Positions 24,335 to 34,869 are shown, counted from the stretch's first letter. The stretch: DNA of 64,000 bases from Nevskiales bacterium (GCA_028698335.1 JAQVDP010000001.1:124001-188000), one strand, 5' to 3'. Translations and numbers: made by a program. Notes: a model not told the origin generated them from the sequence alone.

Positions 24335-25177
24335 ATGAGCAGCAGCCCGGACTCGCTACTGGCCACGGCCGAGATTGTCGACGTCGTCGACTTCCCGCGG
24401 GAAGTCCTCGAACGCTCGCAGCAGATCCCGGTGCTGGTCGACTTCTGGGCGCCGTGGTGCGGACCGTGCAAGGCGCTGACGCCGGCGATCGAGGCCGCGG
24501 TGCGGCGCTTCGCCGGCCGCGTCGTGCTGGCCAAGGTCAACAGCGACGAACAGCCGGAGTGGGCGCAGCGCTGCGGCGTGCGCGGCATCCCCAACGTGAA
24601 GCTGTTCATCGACGGCAGCATCGTCGACGAATTCACCGGCGCGCTGCCGCAATCGGCGATCGAACAGTGGCTGGAGCGGGCGCTGCCGGCGTCGATGGGC
24701 GACGTGCTCGAGGACATCGACCGTCTGATCGCAGAAGGCCACAGCGCGGACGCCGCCGCACTGCTGATGCGCGCCGCCGCCGATCCGCAGGCACCGCCGG
24801 GCGTCTGGCTGCGCCTGGCACGGCTCAAGCTGTTCGAGGACCCGCAGGCGGCGCGCCAGATGCTGCAGCATATTCCGCCGGACGCCCGCGAGGCCGACGA
24901 CGCGGCCGCGATGCTGCGCGTGCTGAGCTTCGCCGCGGAGGCCGGATCGACCGAGCTGGCGGCGTCGCCGGCGCGGGCGCCGTACCTGGAAGCCGCGCGG
25001 CTGCTCGCCGCCGGGCAGATCGAGCCGGCGATGGACCAGCTGATCGAGTCGGTGCGCCTGGACCGCAAGTTCGAGGACGACGCCGCGCGCAAGCGTCTGG
25101 TCGACCTGTTCGACTGGCTCGGCTCCGCCGACGAGCGCACCCGCGACTACCGCATGCGCCTGTACGACGTGCTCTGA
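24335..25177 (+). CDS. cnoX: CnoX/YbbN-type thioredoxin-TPR co-chaperone
   Basis: A 280-residue cytoplasmic protein: thioredoxin domain (residues 15-115) with an intact WCGPC centre (C42, C45), then an Ala-rich TPR-like helical domain (about 120-280). The E. coli homologue CnoX (YbbN) has SxxC and works as a holdase that protects oxidised proteins and hands them to DnaK and GroEL. The full CGPC here suggests thiol-reductase activity too, perhaps on persulfides given the neighbours. It lies 70 bases after the dioxygenase gene. Confidence 0.88.
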   Translation: MSSSPDSLLATAEIVDVVDFPREVLERSQQIPVLVDFWAPWCGPCKALTPAIEAAVRRFAGRVVLAKVNSDEQPEWAQRCGVRGIPNVKLFIDGSIVDEFTGALPQSAIEQWLERALPASMGDVLEDIDRLIAEGHSADAAALLMRAAADPQAPPGVWLRLARLKLFEDPQAARQMLQHIPPDAREADDAAAMLRVLSFAAEAGSTELAASPARAPYLEAARLLAAGQIEPAMDQLIESVRLDRKFEDDAARKRLVDLFDWLGSADERTRDYRMRLYDVL

Positions 25178-25202
25178 CGCAGGCCGCTGCCCGTTCAAAC
25201 GC

Positions 25203-25228
25203 AACAGGCCGCCGGATGGCGGCCTGTT
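25203..25228. terminator. Bidirectional hairpin terminator between convergent genes
   Basis: A perfect 11-base inverted repeat (25203-25213 and 25218-25228) with a GGAT loop lies between the CnoX-type gene and the leftward lipoprotein gene. The stem ends in AA/TT but lacks a long T-run. Confidence 0.6.
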
Positions 25229-25249
25229 CGTCTGCGCCGCAGCCGAAGA

Positions 25250-25864
25250 TCAGTTCAGCGCGTAGATCGTCTTGAAGTTGCCGATGGTCTGCGCCGGCAC
25301 GGTGCTGGCGCTGGACTTGTTGAGGACGAACACCACCGTCTCGCGCTCCGGGCCGGCGCCGATCCGCGTCACCGCGTAGGCGGCCTCGTGGGTCTGCTTG
25401 TACGCCTGCAGGTCGGCCCAGTCGTTGAACACGTAGATGCGGCCGTCGCGATGGATCTCGCCGTAGAAGTCGTTGGCGTCGCCCTCGACGTCGCCCTCGT
25501 ACAGTCGCTGGGCGCTGCCCTTGTAGCCGACGATCTTGGCCATCGTCTTGGCTTCCTTCCTGGTGAGCCCGAAACGCAGCGTCTCGCCGTTGGGGCCGCC
25601 GCCGATCCGGGTGACCACCAGCGGGATCTCGCCGGTCTGGCGGAACAGCTCGTAATCCTCGGCGTCGGCGATCACCTGAATGCGGCCGTCGCGATGGATT
25701 TCCCAGTAGCGGTCGTGCACGAGCTGCTCGTCCAGACGCGCGGCGGCGAGCTGTTGTTCGTAGGTCCGCTCGGCGTCCGTTCCCATCCAGCCGCCTTTGA
25801 CAGCACAGCCGGTGGTCGCCACCATCGCGACTGCAATCGCGCCGATACGCAACATCTTGTACAT
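25250..25864 (-). CDS. Lipoprotein with two copies of a conserved module
   Basis: A 204-residue predicted lipoprotein: signal peptide with lipobox-like ATTGC, then two related modules of about 60 residues. Each starts EIHRDGRI (about residues 58 and 127), followed by a D/E-Y or D-L stretch and VTRIGxGPxxET. The repeat points to an internal duplication. No known family or function is recognised. GGAGAGGG precedes ATG 25864. It is divergent from the GST gene. Confidence 0.7.
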   Translation of the reverse strand: MYKMLRIGAIAVAMVATTGCAVKGGWMGTDAERTYEQQLAAARLDEQLVHDRYWEIHRDGRIQVIADAEDYELFRQTGEIPLVVTRIGGGPNGETLRFGLTRKEAKTMAKIVGYKGSAQRLYEGDVEGDANDFYGEIHRDGRIYVFNDWADLQAYKQTHEAAYAVTRIGAGPERETVVFVLNKSSASTVPAQTIGNFKTIYALN

Positions 25865-25940
25865 CGGTCCCTCTCCAGCAAGTTCGGCAAATCCCTGCAA
25901 GGATGCAGCTTGTCCTTTGCACTACAGTGACAGGTGTCCC

Positions 25941-26612
25941 ATGGCCCAGCCGCAGATCGCGCTCTATACCGCCCCGACCCCCAACGGCCACAAGGTCTCG
26001 GTCATGCTCGAGGAACTGGGCGTGCCGTATCAGGTGATTCCGGTCAATCTCGGCGCGGGTGACCAGAAACGGCCCGAGTACATCGCCCTGAATCCGAACG
26101 GCCGCATCCCGACCATCGTCGACCTGAGCGCCGACAACTTCGCGGTGTTCGAATCCGGCGCGATCATGATCTATCTGGCCGAGAAGTACGGCCAGCTGCT
26201 GCCGACAGAGGCCAAGGCCCGCTCGCAGGTCCTGCAGTGGCTGATGTTCCAGATGGGCGGCGTCGGCCCGATGCAGGGACAGGCCAATGTCTTCTTCCGC
26301 TATTTCCCCGAGAAGATTCCGGCGGTGATCGAGCGCTATCAGCACGAGACCAAGCGCCTGTACGGCGTGCTCGACGCGCGCCTGAAGGATCGCGAGTTCC
26401 TGTGCGACGCCTACTCGATCGCCGACATCGCGCATTTCACCTGGGTCAACATCCACGGCTGGGCCGGCGTGGACATCGACGACCTGCCGCATCTGTCGGC
26501 GTGGCGCGAGCGCATCCGCCAGCGCCCCGCGGTGCAGCGCGGCCTTGCGGTGCCGGGCGACGTGCCGGCGGCGGACGTGGTGACGATGGCGCAGTCGATG
26601 CTGCAGCGCTGA
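25941..26612 (+). CDS. Glutathione S-transferase, YfcG/YghU (Nu)-like
   Basis: A 223-residue GST. The N-terminal thioredoxin-like domain begins [20 protein letters not shown], with Thr/Asn rather than Cys near the active site, and has [11 protein letters not shown] and [15 protein letters not shown] for glutathione binding. The all-alpha C-terminal domain has [16 protein letters not shown]. Nu-class enzymes of this kind reduce disulfide bonds and organic peroxides with glutathione. ATG 25941 is the natural start; the longer open frame upstream overlaps the divergent lipoprotein gene. Confidence 0.9.
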   Translation: MAQPQIALYTAPTPNGHKVSVMLEELGVPYQVIPVNLGAGDQKRPEYIALNPNGRIPTIVDLSADNFAVFESGAIMIYLAEKYGQLLPTEAKARSQVLQWLMFQMGGVGPMQGQANVFFRYFPEKIPAVIERYQHETKRLYGVLDARLKDREFLCDAYSIADIAHFTWVNIHGWAGVDIDDLPHLSAWRERIRQRPAVQRGLAVPGDVPAADVVTMAQSMLQR

Positions 26613-26624
26613 GAGGCCAGCCCG

Positions 26625-26999
26625 CTAAGCGCCACCCGACACCGCCCGCATCGCCACGGCCGCCAACCCCAGGGCAAGGATCAAATCGATCCACCACAGG
26701 CGCCGCAACGGCGGGCTGAGCGAACCCGGACGACCGGCCAGGCCGCAGTAGGCCGCGGTGCTGATCAGGCCGGCGACCGCGCCCGGCAGGCGCCACTGGG
26801 GCACGGCCGCCGCGGCCAGCAGCAGCAGACCGAGTGCGGCGAACATCGCCGCGCGGTGACGCATCAGCAGCAGGGTGTCGGCATCGCTCAGATCGATCCC
26901 GTACAGCCGCCGCAGACGCATCCGTCCCGCCATTCCCGCAACCGGCAGCAGATGGAGGATGCCGGCCGCGGTCAGGACGGCCGTATCGAACAGGGCCAT
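26625..26999 (-). CDS. Four-helix integral membrane protein of unknown function
   Basis: A 124-residue hydrophobic protein with about four membrane helices. Conserved-looking features are GILHLLPVAG in the first helix, RRLYGIDLSDADTLLLMRHRA after it, and a final RLWWIDL segment. The pattern matches a family of small membrane proteins without assigned role. It follows the DUF2834 gene in the same direction after 7 bases, so they are probably an operon. No strong ribosome binding site is seen. Confidence 0.65.
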   Translation of the reverse strand: MALFDTAVLTAAGILHLLPVAGMAGRMRLRRLYGIDLSDADTLLLMRHRAAMFAALGLLLLAAAAVPQWRLPGAVAGLISTAAYCGLAGRPGSLSPPLRRLWWIDLILALGLAAVAMRAVSGGA

Positions 27000-27006
27000 C
27001 GCGGAG

Positions 27007-27324
27007 TCAGGCGACCAGCGCCCGCCGCGATGGCGTCGGCTGCAGGGTGCCGACGAACAGGTACAGCAGGGGTCCGAATGATCCCAGGACCAGCGTGATC
27101 AGCAGATACGGCCAGGCACTGCGTCCGCTGCGACGGGCATCGGCGACCATCCAGATCATCGCCAGACTGCAGGCGATGACCAGATCGACGCCGATCTGCC
27201 AGCCGGCGCTGCTGCCGAGCAGAAACGAGAAAAACCCCAGGTAACCGTGTTCGAGCAGCGCGTAGGCGGTCAACGCGCCGAAGTCGACCAGCACCAGGCC
27301 CAATGCAATCATTCTCCAGTTCAT
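27007..27324 (-). CDS. DUF2834 membrane protein
   Basis: A 105-residue protein with three hydrophobic segments and the DUF2834 pattern: DFGALTAYALLEHGYLGFF, DLVIACSLAMIWMVADAR and a final LVLGSFGPLLYLF. AGGAG lies 8 bases before ATG 27324. It is divergent from the XRE regulator gene with an inverted repeat in between, which suggests that the regulator controls it. The function is unknown. Confidence 0.8.
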   Translation of the reverse strand: MNWRMIALGLVLVDFGALTAYALLEHGYLGFFSFLLGSSAGWQIGVDLVIACSLAMIWMVADARRSGRSAWPYLLITLVLGSFGPLLYLFVGTLQPTPSRRALVA

Positions 27325-27406
27325 CGTGCGACTCCTGTTGGGATGAGCAGCGCCGCGACGCCAACGCGCGGCAGTCGCAGACTGCGGCCGCACCGGACCC
27401 GATTCA

Positions 27407-27423
27407 ATTACGCGCGAGGTAAT
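27407..27423. promoter_or_regulatory. Inverted repeat ATTAC-N7-GTAAT between divergent genes
   Basis: A 5+5 inverted repeat sits between the DUF2834 gene (start 27324) and the XRE regulator (start 27457). It is a natural candidate for autoregulation by the XRE protein. Evidence is position and symmetry only. Confidence 0.4.
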
Positions 27424-27456
27424 CGACCCCGCGAAACCGCGTGCCACAATGCCGCC

Positions 27457-28278
27457 ATGCACACGCATTCCGACCACGCGCCGTTCGGCCGCCTGCTGCG
27501 GGATCGCCGGCGGGCCCTGCGGCTGTCGCAGCTCGACCTGTCGCTGCAGGCAGAGGTGTCGCAACGTCACGTGAGCTTTCTCGAATCGGGGCGCGCCCGG
27601 CCCAGTCGCGAGATGGTGTTGCAGCTCGCGGCGAGCCTCGACCTGCCGATGCGCGACCGCAACCACTGGCTGCAGAGCGCCGGCTACGCCGGCATCTACC
27701 CGCAGCGACCGCTCGACGCCGCCGACATGGAACCGGTGCGCGCCGCGCTGGAACTGATGCTTCGGCACCACGAGCCGTTGCCGGCCGTGGTCTGCGACCG
27801 GGCCTGGAACCTGTTCATGGCCAACGATGCGGTCGGACGCGTATTCGGACTGCTCGGCGAGCTCGACGCGATCTGGGACGCGGTCTGCGGCGAAGCGCCG
27901 CGCAATCTGCTCAAGCTGACGTTTCACGAGAAGGGGATGCGGCCGTACATCGTCAACTTCGACGAGGTCGCCCGGGCCCTGCTGGCCCATACCGCCCGTG
28001 AGGCGCTGACGCATCCGCGCGTGCAGGATGTCCTCGACGAGATCCTGCGCTACCCCGACCTGCCCGCCGACCTGCGCAGGATCGACCTCGATCATCGCGC
28101 GCCGCCGGTCCTGCCGACGCACTTCCGTGTGCACGGGGTCGACCTGCATCTGTTTTCGATGGTCACGACCTTTGGCACGCCGCAGGATCTGACCACCGAC
28201 GAACTGCGCGTCGAGAGTTTCTTTCCCGCCGATGCCGCCAGCGATCGACTGCTGCGTTCGCTCGCCGGCAGCAACTAG
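27457..28278 (+). CDS. XRE-family transcriptional regulator with MmyB-like ligand domain
   Basis: A 273-residue regulator. The N-terminal helix-turn-helix (about residues 9-65) includes RRALRLSQLDLSLQAEVSQR and FLESGRARPSREM. The C-terminal domain (about 85-270), with VVCDRAWNLFMANDA and HFRVHGVDLHLFSMVTTFGTP, matches the MmyB-like ligand-binding fold of PAS type, which binds fatty acids or similar ligands in some members. It is divergent from two membrane-protein genes and followed by a MAPEG gene, its likely targets. Confidence 0.85.
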   Translation: MHTHSDHAPFGRLLRDRRRALRLSQLDLSLQAEVSQRHVSFLESGRARPSREMVLQLAASLDLPMRDRNHWLQSAGYAGIYPQRPLDAADMEPVRAALELMLRHHEPLPAVVCDRAWNLFMANDAVGRVFGLLGELDAIWDAVCGEAPRNLLKLTFHEKGMRPYIVNFDEVARALLAHTAREALTHPRVQDVLDEILRYPDLPADLRRIDLDHRAPPVLPTHFRVHGVDLHLFSMVTTFGTPQDLTTDELRVESFFPADAASDRLLRSLAGSN

Positions 28279-28323
28279 GCACGGCGGACGTCGCAGCGTG
28301 CGGGATCACCACCGGAGCCCTCC

Positions 28324-28746
28324 ATGACGACCGCCGCCTGCTACGCCCTGTGCTGTGTCGCGCTGTTCGCGAAGATGTTCGCGCTGTCGCTGTATCAGGG
28401 CTACTACCGGATCAGCCGCCTGCAGTTCCAGGTACCGGAGGACGCCCGCCTCGTCGGCAGGGCGCCGGCACCCGAGGAACTGCCGCAGGTCCAGCGCGCC
28501 GCCCGAGCGTGGCGCAACGACCTGGAAAGCATCCCGGTCTTTTTCGGCCTCGGCGCCGCCTACGTGCTGCTGGATGCACCGGCGACACCCGCGCAGTGGC
28601 TGTTCGGCGGCTTCGTCGCCGCCCGCATCGCACACTCGCTCTGCTACCTGCTCGGACTGCAGCCGTGGCGCACGATCAGCTACCTGATCGCCATCGGCAC
28701 GCTGTTCGGCATCAGCGGCGTGATCCTGCAGACACTCCCCGCCTAG
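28324..28746 (+). CDS. MAPEG-family membrane protein
   Basis: A 140-residue protein with four membrane helices. The loop after the second region, RAARAWRNDLESIPVFFGLG, and the later RIAHSLCYLLGLQPWRT are MAPEG signatures. Family members are glutathione-dependent transferases or peroxidases acting on lipophilic substrates. It follows the XRE gene by 45 bases. A tandem repeat array begins about 8 bases after its stop. Confidence 0.88.
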   Translation: MTTAACYALCCVALFAKMFALSLYQGYYRISRLQFQVPEDARLVGRAPAPEELPQVQRAARAWRNDLESIPVFFGLGAAYVLLDAPATPAQWLFGGFVAARIAHSLCYLLGLQPWRTISYLIAIGTLFGISGVILQTLPA

Positions 28747-28751
28747 ACCTC

Positions 28752-29388
28752 GGGATCGGCCCGCCGCGCCGCTCGCGGCGCGGTTCAGACGGTCGAATAC
28801 GCTGGCGCCGTGGACGCGGAGTGTGGGCGATCCGAACGCGCCGGATCGAGTCGTCCATGCCCAGTTCTTTGATCTTGCGCGTCAGCCCGCCGCGTCGCTC
28901 GCGGCGCGGTTCAACGGTCGAATACGCTGGCGCCGTGGACGCGGGGTGTGGGCGATCCGAACGCGCCGGATCGAGTCGTCCATACCCGGTTCTTTGATCT
29001 TGCGCGTCGGCCCGCCGCGTCGCTCGCGGCGCGGTTCAACGGTCGAATACGCTGGCGCCGTGGACGCGGGGTGTGGGCGATCCGAACGCGCCGGATCGAG
29101 TCGTCCATGCCCAGTTCTTTGATCTTGCGGGTCAGCCCGCCGTGCCGCTTGCGGCGCGGTTCAGATGGTCGAATACGCTGGCGCCGTGGACGTGGGGTGT
29201 GGGCGATCCGAACGCGCCGGACCTAGTCGTCCATGCCCAGTTCTTTGATCTTGCGCGTCAGCCCGCCGCGTCGCTTGCGGCGCGGTTCAGACCATCGAAT
29301 ACGCTGACGCCGTGGACGCGGGGCGTGGGCGATCCGAACGCGCCGGACCTAGTCGTCCATGCCCAGTTCTTTGATCTTGCGCGTCAGC
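28752..29388. repeat. 125-126 bp tandem repeat array carrying copies of the ntrC 3' end
   Basis: About five copies of a 125-126 base unit fill the space between the MAPEG gene and ntrC. The landmark CAGTTCTTTGATCTTG (or CGGTTCTTTG) starts at 28862, 28987, 29112, 29238 and 29364, the last one inside ntrC. Each unit holds, on the minus strand, the last 12 ntrC codons (to GMDD), then a GC hairpin (CCGCG-TCGCT-CGCGG type) and about 80 bases of spacer. The two units nearest ntrC keep TAG after the GMDD codons; the three outer units have TCG there. No gene is credible in this stretch. Confidence 0.9.
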
Positions 29389-30839
29389 GTATTGCGCCCC
29401 CAGCCCAAACGCTTCGCCGCCTCCTGGCGCTGCCCGCGGGTCGCCTCCAGCGCGGTCTCGATCATGGTGCGCTCGAACATCGGGACGGCGTCGTCCAGCA
29501 GTCCGCTGTGTCCTGACGCCAGCTCGGCCTTGGCCCACTGCCGCAGGCATTCGTTCCACGACAGCGCCGCCGGAGCGGCACTCTGGACCACCGCCGCCGC
29601 GGGCGCTGCCCCGACCTGTTCACCGGGTCCGCCGACGGCCGTCTGCTCCGCAGTCGATGCCGGCGCAACCGGCGGCGGCGCGGCCTCGGTCGCATCCAGC
29701 TCGGGCGGGAGATCCTCGACATGCACGTCCTGCCCCGGCGCCATGACGGTCAGCCAGCGGCAGATGTTCTCCAGCTGCCGGACGTTGCCGGGCCACGGGA
29801 ACTGCTTGAACCGGGTCAGCACTTCCGGCAGCAGGCGCTTGGGTTCGGCGTTGAGTTCGGTTGCGGCGCGCGCCAGGAAATGACGCGCCAGCTGCGGAAC
29901 GTCCTCCGGGCGTTCGCGCAGCGAGGGAATGCGCACGCGAATGACGTTGAGGCGGTGGTACAGATCCTCGCGGAAACGCCCTTCGGAGACGAGCTTGTCC
30001 AGGTTCTGGTGCGTCGCCGCGATGACGCGGACGTCGACCTTGATCGGCGAGACGCCACCGACGCGGTAGAACTCGCCGTTCTGCAGCACGCGCAGCAGTC
30101 GCGTCTGCAGGTCGGCCGGCATGTCACCGATTTCATCGAGGAACAGCGTGCCGCCATCGGCCTGTTCGAAGCGCCCCTTGCGCTGCGCCGCCGCACCGGT
30201 GAACGACCCACGTTCGTGGCCGAAGAACTCGCTTTCGAGCAGATCCTTCGGGATCGCCGCGGTGTTGATCGCGATGAACGGCTTGTTCGCCCGCGGGCTG
30301 TTGACGTGCAACGCGCGGGCGACGAGCTCCTTGCCGGTCCCGGACTCGCCGGTGATCAGCACGGTGATGTGCGAGTGGCTCAAGCGTCCGATCGCACGGA
30401 ACACGTCCTGCATCGCCGGCGCCTCGCCGATGATGGCGGCCCCTTCCTCGGACGGCAGGTCCTCGGCCGCCTCGCGCTTCTTCGCCGCACGGCGCACCAG
30501 TTCGGCGACGCCGTCGACGTCGAAAGGCTTGGGCAGGTATTCGAAGGCGCCACCCTTGTAGGCCGCGACCGCTGCGTCGAGATCGGAATGCGCGGTCATG
30601 ATGATGACCGGCAGATCCGGCTTGGCGGCGTGAACCCGGCCCATCAGGGTCAGGCCGTCGACGCCCGGCATGCGGATGTCGGAGATCAGGACGTCCGGGG
30701 CATCGTCGGCGATCGCGTCGAGCAATTCGGCTGCGCCCGGGAAGCTGGTGACGGTCATGCCCTCGCGAACGAGCGACTTCTCCAGCACCCAGCGGATCGA
30801 CTCATCGTCGTCCACGACCCAGACCTTGAGCGGACTCAT
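29349..30839 (-). CDS. ntrC: Nitrogen regulation response regulator NtrC (sigma-54 activator)
   Basis: A 496-residue protein: receiver domain with the phosphorylated D54 (ISDIRMPG), AAA+ domain with Walker A GESGTGKE, the sigma-54 contact loop as GSFTGA (instead of GAFTGA) and Walker [10 protein letters not shown], then a Pro/Ala-rich linker (about residues 395-440) and a Fis-type helix-turn-helix ending KIKELGMDD. It activates sigma-54 promoters such as glnA when phosphorylated by NtrB. Its start overlaps the ntrB stop (ATGA). Its last 12 codons are repeated downstream in a tandem array. Confidence 0.95.
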   Translation of the reverse strand: MSPLKVWVVDDDESIRWVLEKSLVREGMTVTSFPGAAELLDAIADDAPDVLISDIRMPGVDGLTLMGRVHAAKPDLPVIIMTAHSDLDAAVAAYKGGAFEYLPKPFDVDGVAELVRRAAKKREAAEDLPSEEGAAIIGEAPAMQDVFRAIGRLSHSHITVLITGESGTGKELVARALHVNSPRANKPFIAINTAAIPKDLLESEFFGHERGSFTGAAAQRKGRFEQADGGTLFLDEIGDMPADLQTRLLRVLQNGEFYRVGGVSPIKVDVRVIAATHQNLDKLVSEGRFREDLYHRLNVIRVRIPSLRERPEDVPQLARHFLARAATELNAEPKRLLPEVLTRFKQFPWPGNVRQLENICRWLTVMAPGQDVHVEDLPPELDATEAAPPPVAPASTAEQTAVGGPGEQVGAAPAAAVVQSAAPAALSWNECLRQWAKAELASGHSGLLDDAVPMFERTMIETALEATRGQRQEAAKRLGWGRNTLTRKIKELGMDD

Positions 30840-31906
30840 AGCGTTTCCAGCGGCAGTAGGATTGTGAATATCGTGCAGCCCGGCCGGCTCCGGCACTCGA
30901 TCAGTCCGCCGTGGCTGTGGATGAGGTACTGTGCAATTGGCAGGCCAAGCCCGCTGCCCTGCGCCCGCGTCGTCACCATCGGGAAGAAGATCTTCTCCAG
31001 CATCGCCGGCTCGATCCCCGCGCCGCTGTCCTCGATATCGATCTGCACCACCAGCTTGTGCCGCTTCGCGCCGATCGTGAACTGGCGCCGGGTGCGCGTG
31101 CGCAGCAGGATCGTGCCCTGCTCGCCGACCGCCTGCAGCGCGTTGCGCAGCAGGTTCAGGACCGCCTGGATCAGCTGTTCGCGGTCGGCCGTCAGCTCCG
31201 GAATGCTGGGGTCGTAGTCGCGCAGCACGCTGATGCCTTCGGGCGCCTCGGCCTGAACCAGGCGACGCACGTGCTCCAGCACTTCATGAACGTTGAGCAG
31301 GCTCTTCTGCGGCGCCCGGTTGGGCCCGAGCAGACGGTTGACGAGATTCTGCAGCCGGTCGGCCTCGCGGATGATGACCCGGGTGTACTCGCGGTGGCTT
31401 TCGTCCGGATACTCGCGTTCGAGCAGCTGCGCCGCGCCGCGGATACCGCCGAGCGGATTCTTGATCTCGTGCGCGAGGCCACGGATCAGCTCGCGGCTGG
31501 CGTCGAAGTGGGCCTGGAGCTGCTCATCGCGCGAGATCCGCAGATGCCGCTGCAGCGGCAGGATCTCCATCAGCAGGCCCGGCTTCTTGCCGCCGATGAC
31601 GAAGGGGGTGACGGTCCAGTCCACCGGAATCGGCGGATCGCCGTTGCGCTGCAGATCGAGTTCGCGCTCGATGAAGCCGGTTGCGGTTTCCAGCGCGGTG
31701 CGCAGCCGCGGCTCGTAGGGTTTGAAATGCGGGATCGCCTCGATCAGCGGCATGCCGACCGCCATGCGCCGGGACACCCCGAACAGACTCTCGAAAGCCG
31801 AATTGATGGTCGATACGCGCAGACCGTCGTCGACCGCCAGAACCGCGTTGGTCAGTCCGTCGAGGACGTCATCCGCCGTAACGCGACTTCTGGGCACAAG
31901 TTTCAT
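30836..31906 (-). CDS. ntrB: Nitrogen regulation sensor kinase NtrB
   Basis: A 356-residue cytoplasmic histidine kinase: N-terminal PAS domain (about residues 10-120), HisKA with H146 in GLAHEIKNPLGG, and an ATPase domain with NLLRNALQA, DSGAGIE and GSGLGLPIA. It phosphorylates or dephosphorylates NtrC under control of the PII protein. GGGAGG lies just before ATG 31906. Three TTGGTGC half-sites lie 75-115 bases upstream, so NtrC probably controls its own operon. Confidence 0.95.
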   Translation of the reverse strand: MKLVPRSRVTADDVLDGLTNAVLAVDDGLRVSTINSAFESLFGVSRRMAVGMPLIEAIPHFKPYEPRLRTALETATGFIERELDLQRNGDPPIPVDWTVTPFVIGGKKPGLLMEILPLQRHLRISRDEQLQAHFDASRELIRGLAHEIKNPLGGIRGAAQLLEREYPDESHREYTRVIIREADRLQNLVNRLLGPNRAPQKSLLNVHEVLEHVRRLVQAEAPEGISVLRDYDPSIPELTADREQLIQAVLNLLRNALQAVGEQGTILLRTRTRRQFTIGAKRHKLVVQIDIEDSGAGIEPAMLEKIFFPMVTTRAQGSGLGLPIAQYLIHSHGGLIECRSRPGCTIFTILLPLETL

Positions 31907-31971
31907 GACCTCCCAAACGCAAGATGCAGGCCAGCGGGCGGAAGGCCACCGAGGCCGATCCCCGCACCGAA

Positions 31972-32020
31972 AGCACTATCTTGGTGCGCACAATGTTGGT
32001 GCGCAAGTCTAATTTGGTGC
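31972..32020 (-). promoter_or_regulatory. NtrC binding sites upstream of ntrBC
   Basis: GCAC-TATCT-TGGTGC at 31973-31986 resembles the enterobacterial NtrC box. It is followed by two more TTGGTGC half-sites at 31996-32002 and 32014-32020; the second half-site pairs with an upstream GCGCA. The last one lies inside the 3' end of the DUF4124 gene. This suggests autoregulation of ntrBC by phospho-NtrC. Confidence 0.55.
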
Positions 32021-32533
32021 AGGTGCGCGCACGTGGAACACGACGCCGGCGGAGCGGGCGCGCTCGCGGCCATCGGCCCCGATCAGGGCGACGACCAGCT
32101 CGTGCGCGCCGGGCGCCAGCCCGGACAGTTCGATGCTCAGATCGTCGACCGGCGTCGCCGTGACGGCGGCACCGTCGACCCGGTACGACAGCCCGAATCC
32201 GGTCACCAGCCCCGGCATCACGCTGGCCGCGGCCACCACCGGCAACTGCGCCGCGTCGAACTGCTGGCCGGGTGTCGGCGACTCGATGCTCACCGCAAAG
32301 CGCGCGGCGGCCTGCAGCGCCGCCAGCGAATAGAAGGGGCGCCGCGCCGGCGGGGTCGCGCCGGACAGGGGCTCGAGCTTGAGCGGCCTGGCGCGCGGAT
32401 CGGGCGGCTGGTCGGTGTAGTGCACGCTGCCGTCCGGCGCGACATAGCGGTAGACCTCGTCGGCCGCCATCGCGGCCGCCGCGATCCCGCACGCGAGCAC
32501 CGGCACCACCATCATCCGTTTCCTGGGCATCAT
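32009..32533 (-). CDS. Secreted DUF4124-domain protein
   Basis: A protein of about 174 residues with a signal peptide (ending AMA) followed by a DUF4124 domain (EVYRYVAPDGSVHYTDQPP), then a beta-sandwich-like region with ESPTPGQQFDAAQLPVVAA and VDDLSIELSGLAPGAHELVVALIG. Proteins like this commonly lie between glnA and ntrBC in gammaproteobacteria; their function is unknown. ATG 32533 is used; the ATGs at 32515 or 32512, with AGGA in front, are equally possible. The 3' end overlaps an NtrC half-site. Confidence 0.75.
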   Translation of the reverse strand: MMPRKRMMVVPVLACGIAAAAMAADEVYRYVAPDGSVHYTDQPPDPRARPLKLEPLSGATPPARRPFYSLAALQAAARFAVSIESPTPGQQFDAAQLPVVAAASVMPGLVTGFGLSYRVDGAAVTATPVDDLSIELSGLAPGAHELVVALIGADGRERARSAGVVFHVRAPAPN

Positions 32534-32601
32534 CGCGGCAGCATAGCGGCAGGACCGCCGGCGCACCTGTCGCATCCGGCGAACGGCCGCTCCGGGAAGC
32601 A

Positions 32602-32633
32602 AAAAAGAACCCCGCCGGAGCGGGGTTCTTTTT
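32602..32633. terminator. Bidirectional terminator after glnA
   Basis: AAAAAGAACCCCGC (32602-32615), CGGA loop, and the exact complement at 32620-32633. The stem is flanked by A and T runs, so it works in both directions; it ends the leftward glnA transcript. Confidence 0.9.
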
Positions 32634-32646
32634 GCATCGGAATGCC

Positions 32647-34056
<1,410 letters not shown>

Positions 34057-34125
34057 GGGTCTCTCCTTGGTGGGACTTTGACTGGGTTCGCTGCGGGCCG
34101 TCCCGCATCGCGTGCCCCGAAATGA

Positions 34126-34141
34126 AGCATGAACCATGCCA
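34126..34141 (-). promoter_or_regulatory. Sigma-54 promoter of glnA
   Basis: Reading leftward: TGGCATG-GTTC-ATGCT, which keeps the GG and GC pairs at exact -24/-12 spacing and differs from TGGCACG-N4-TTGCW at two positions. Transcription would begin near 34115, about 59 bases before the start codon. An NtrC half-site TGCACCA lies at 34196-34202, in enhancer range. Confidence 0.7.
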
Positions 34142-34212
34142 CGCCGCGCATTCGGATCAGCCGGTGTGGCCGGAGGCTATCCTAGCCCCTTGCCGTGCAC
34201 CACGGCAGTCCT

Positions 34213-34869
34213 TCAGGCCGCCGGCGCAAATACGCCGTTGATTGCGCTGCGATATACGGAGCTGATTTCGTCGGGCCCGTTGATGGTCATGCCCAGATCG
34301 CGCAGCCGCCCGTCGTGCAGGTCGTAGACCCAGCCGTGCACGCTCAGAGTCTGGCCCCGGCGCCACGCGGCATCGATCACGGTCGAATGGCAGACGTTGG
34401 CCGCCTGCTCGATCACGTTGAGCAGACACAACCGGTCGTGGCGCTCGTGCGGATCGGTCACCGCTTCCAGGCGCTCGGCATGCAGGTCGTGCACGTCGCG
34501 GATGTGTCGCAGCCAGTTGTCGGCGATGCCGATGCGGGCGCCGTTCATCGCCGCTTCGACGCCGGAGCACCCGAGGTGGCCCACGACCATGATGTGCTTG
34601 ACCTGCAGCATGTCGACCGCGAACTGCATCACCGACAGGCAGTTGAAGTCGGTATGGACGACGACATTGGCGATGTTGCGGTGGACGAAGACCTCGCCCG
34701 GCGGCAGCCCCAGGATCTGGTTGGCCGGCACGCGCGAGTCGGCACAGCCGATCCACAGATACTCGGGCTTCTGGCCGTGGGTCAGGCGCTCGAAGTACTC
34801 GGGGTCGGCCTCGACCTGGGCGTCGGCCCAGGCCCGGTTCTGTTCGAAGAGGTGTTTGAGGGTTCTCAT
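34213..34869 (-). CDS. can: Beta-class carbonic anhydrase
   Basis: A 218-residue cytosolic zinc enzyme converting CO2 to bicarbonate. Zinc ligands are C42, H98 and C101, with D44-R46 (CADSR) and GHLGCSG, the exact numbering of E. coli Can. Bicarbonate binding residues typical of the type II regulated form (V/R/Y region) are plausible. Gene order places it between glnA and glyQ, transcribed leftward and divergent from glyQ. Confidence 0.95.
   Translation of the reverse strand: MRTLKHLFEQNRAWADAQVEADPEYFERLTHGQKPEYLWIGCADSRVPANQILGLPPGEVFVHRNIANVVVHTDFNCLSVMQFAVDMLQVKHIMVVGHLGCSGVEAAMNGARIGIADNWLRHIRDVHDLHAERLEAVTDPHERHDRLCLLNVIEQAANVCHSTVIDAAWRRGQTLSVHGWVYDLHDGRLRDLGMTINGPDEISSVYRSAINGVFAPAA

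Noticed and set aside
28752-29388. CRISPR array
   Set aside because: Repeats are 125-126 bases and directly adjacent, with no short repeat/variable spacer structure and no cas genes.
28823-29516. Repeated peptide-coding frames (starting MGDPNAPDRVV) on the plus strand of the tandem array
   Set aside because: The repetition comes from the DNA repeat unit, which is explained by copies of the ntrC end read on the minus strand. The units differ in length (125 or 126 bases), so no frame is kept.
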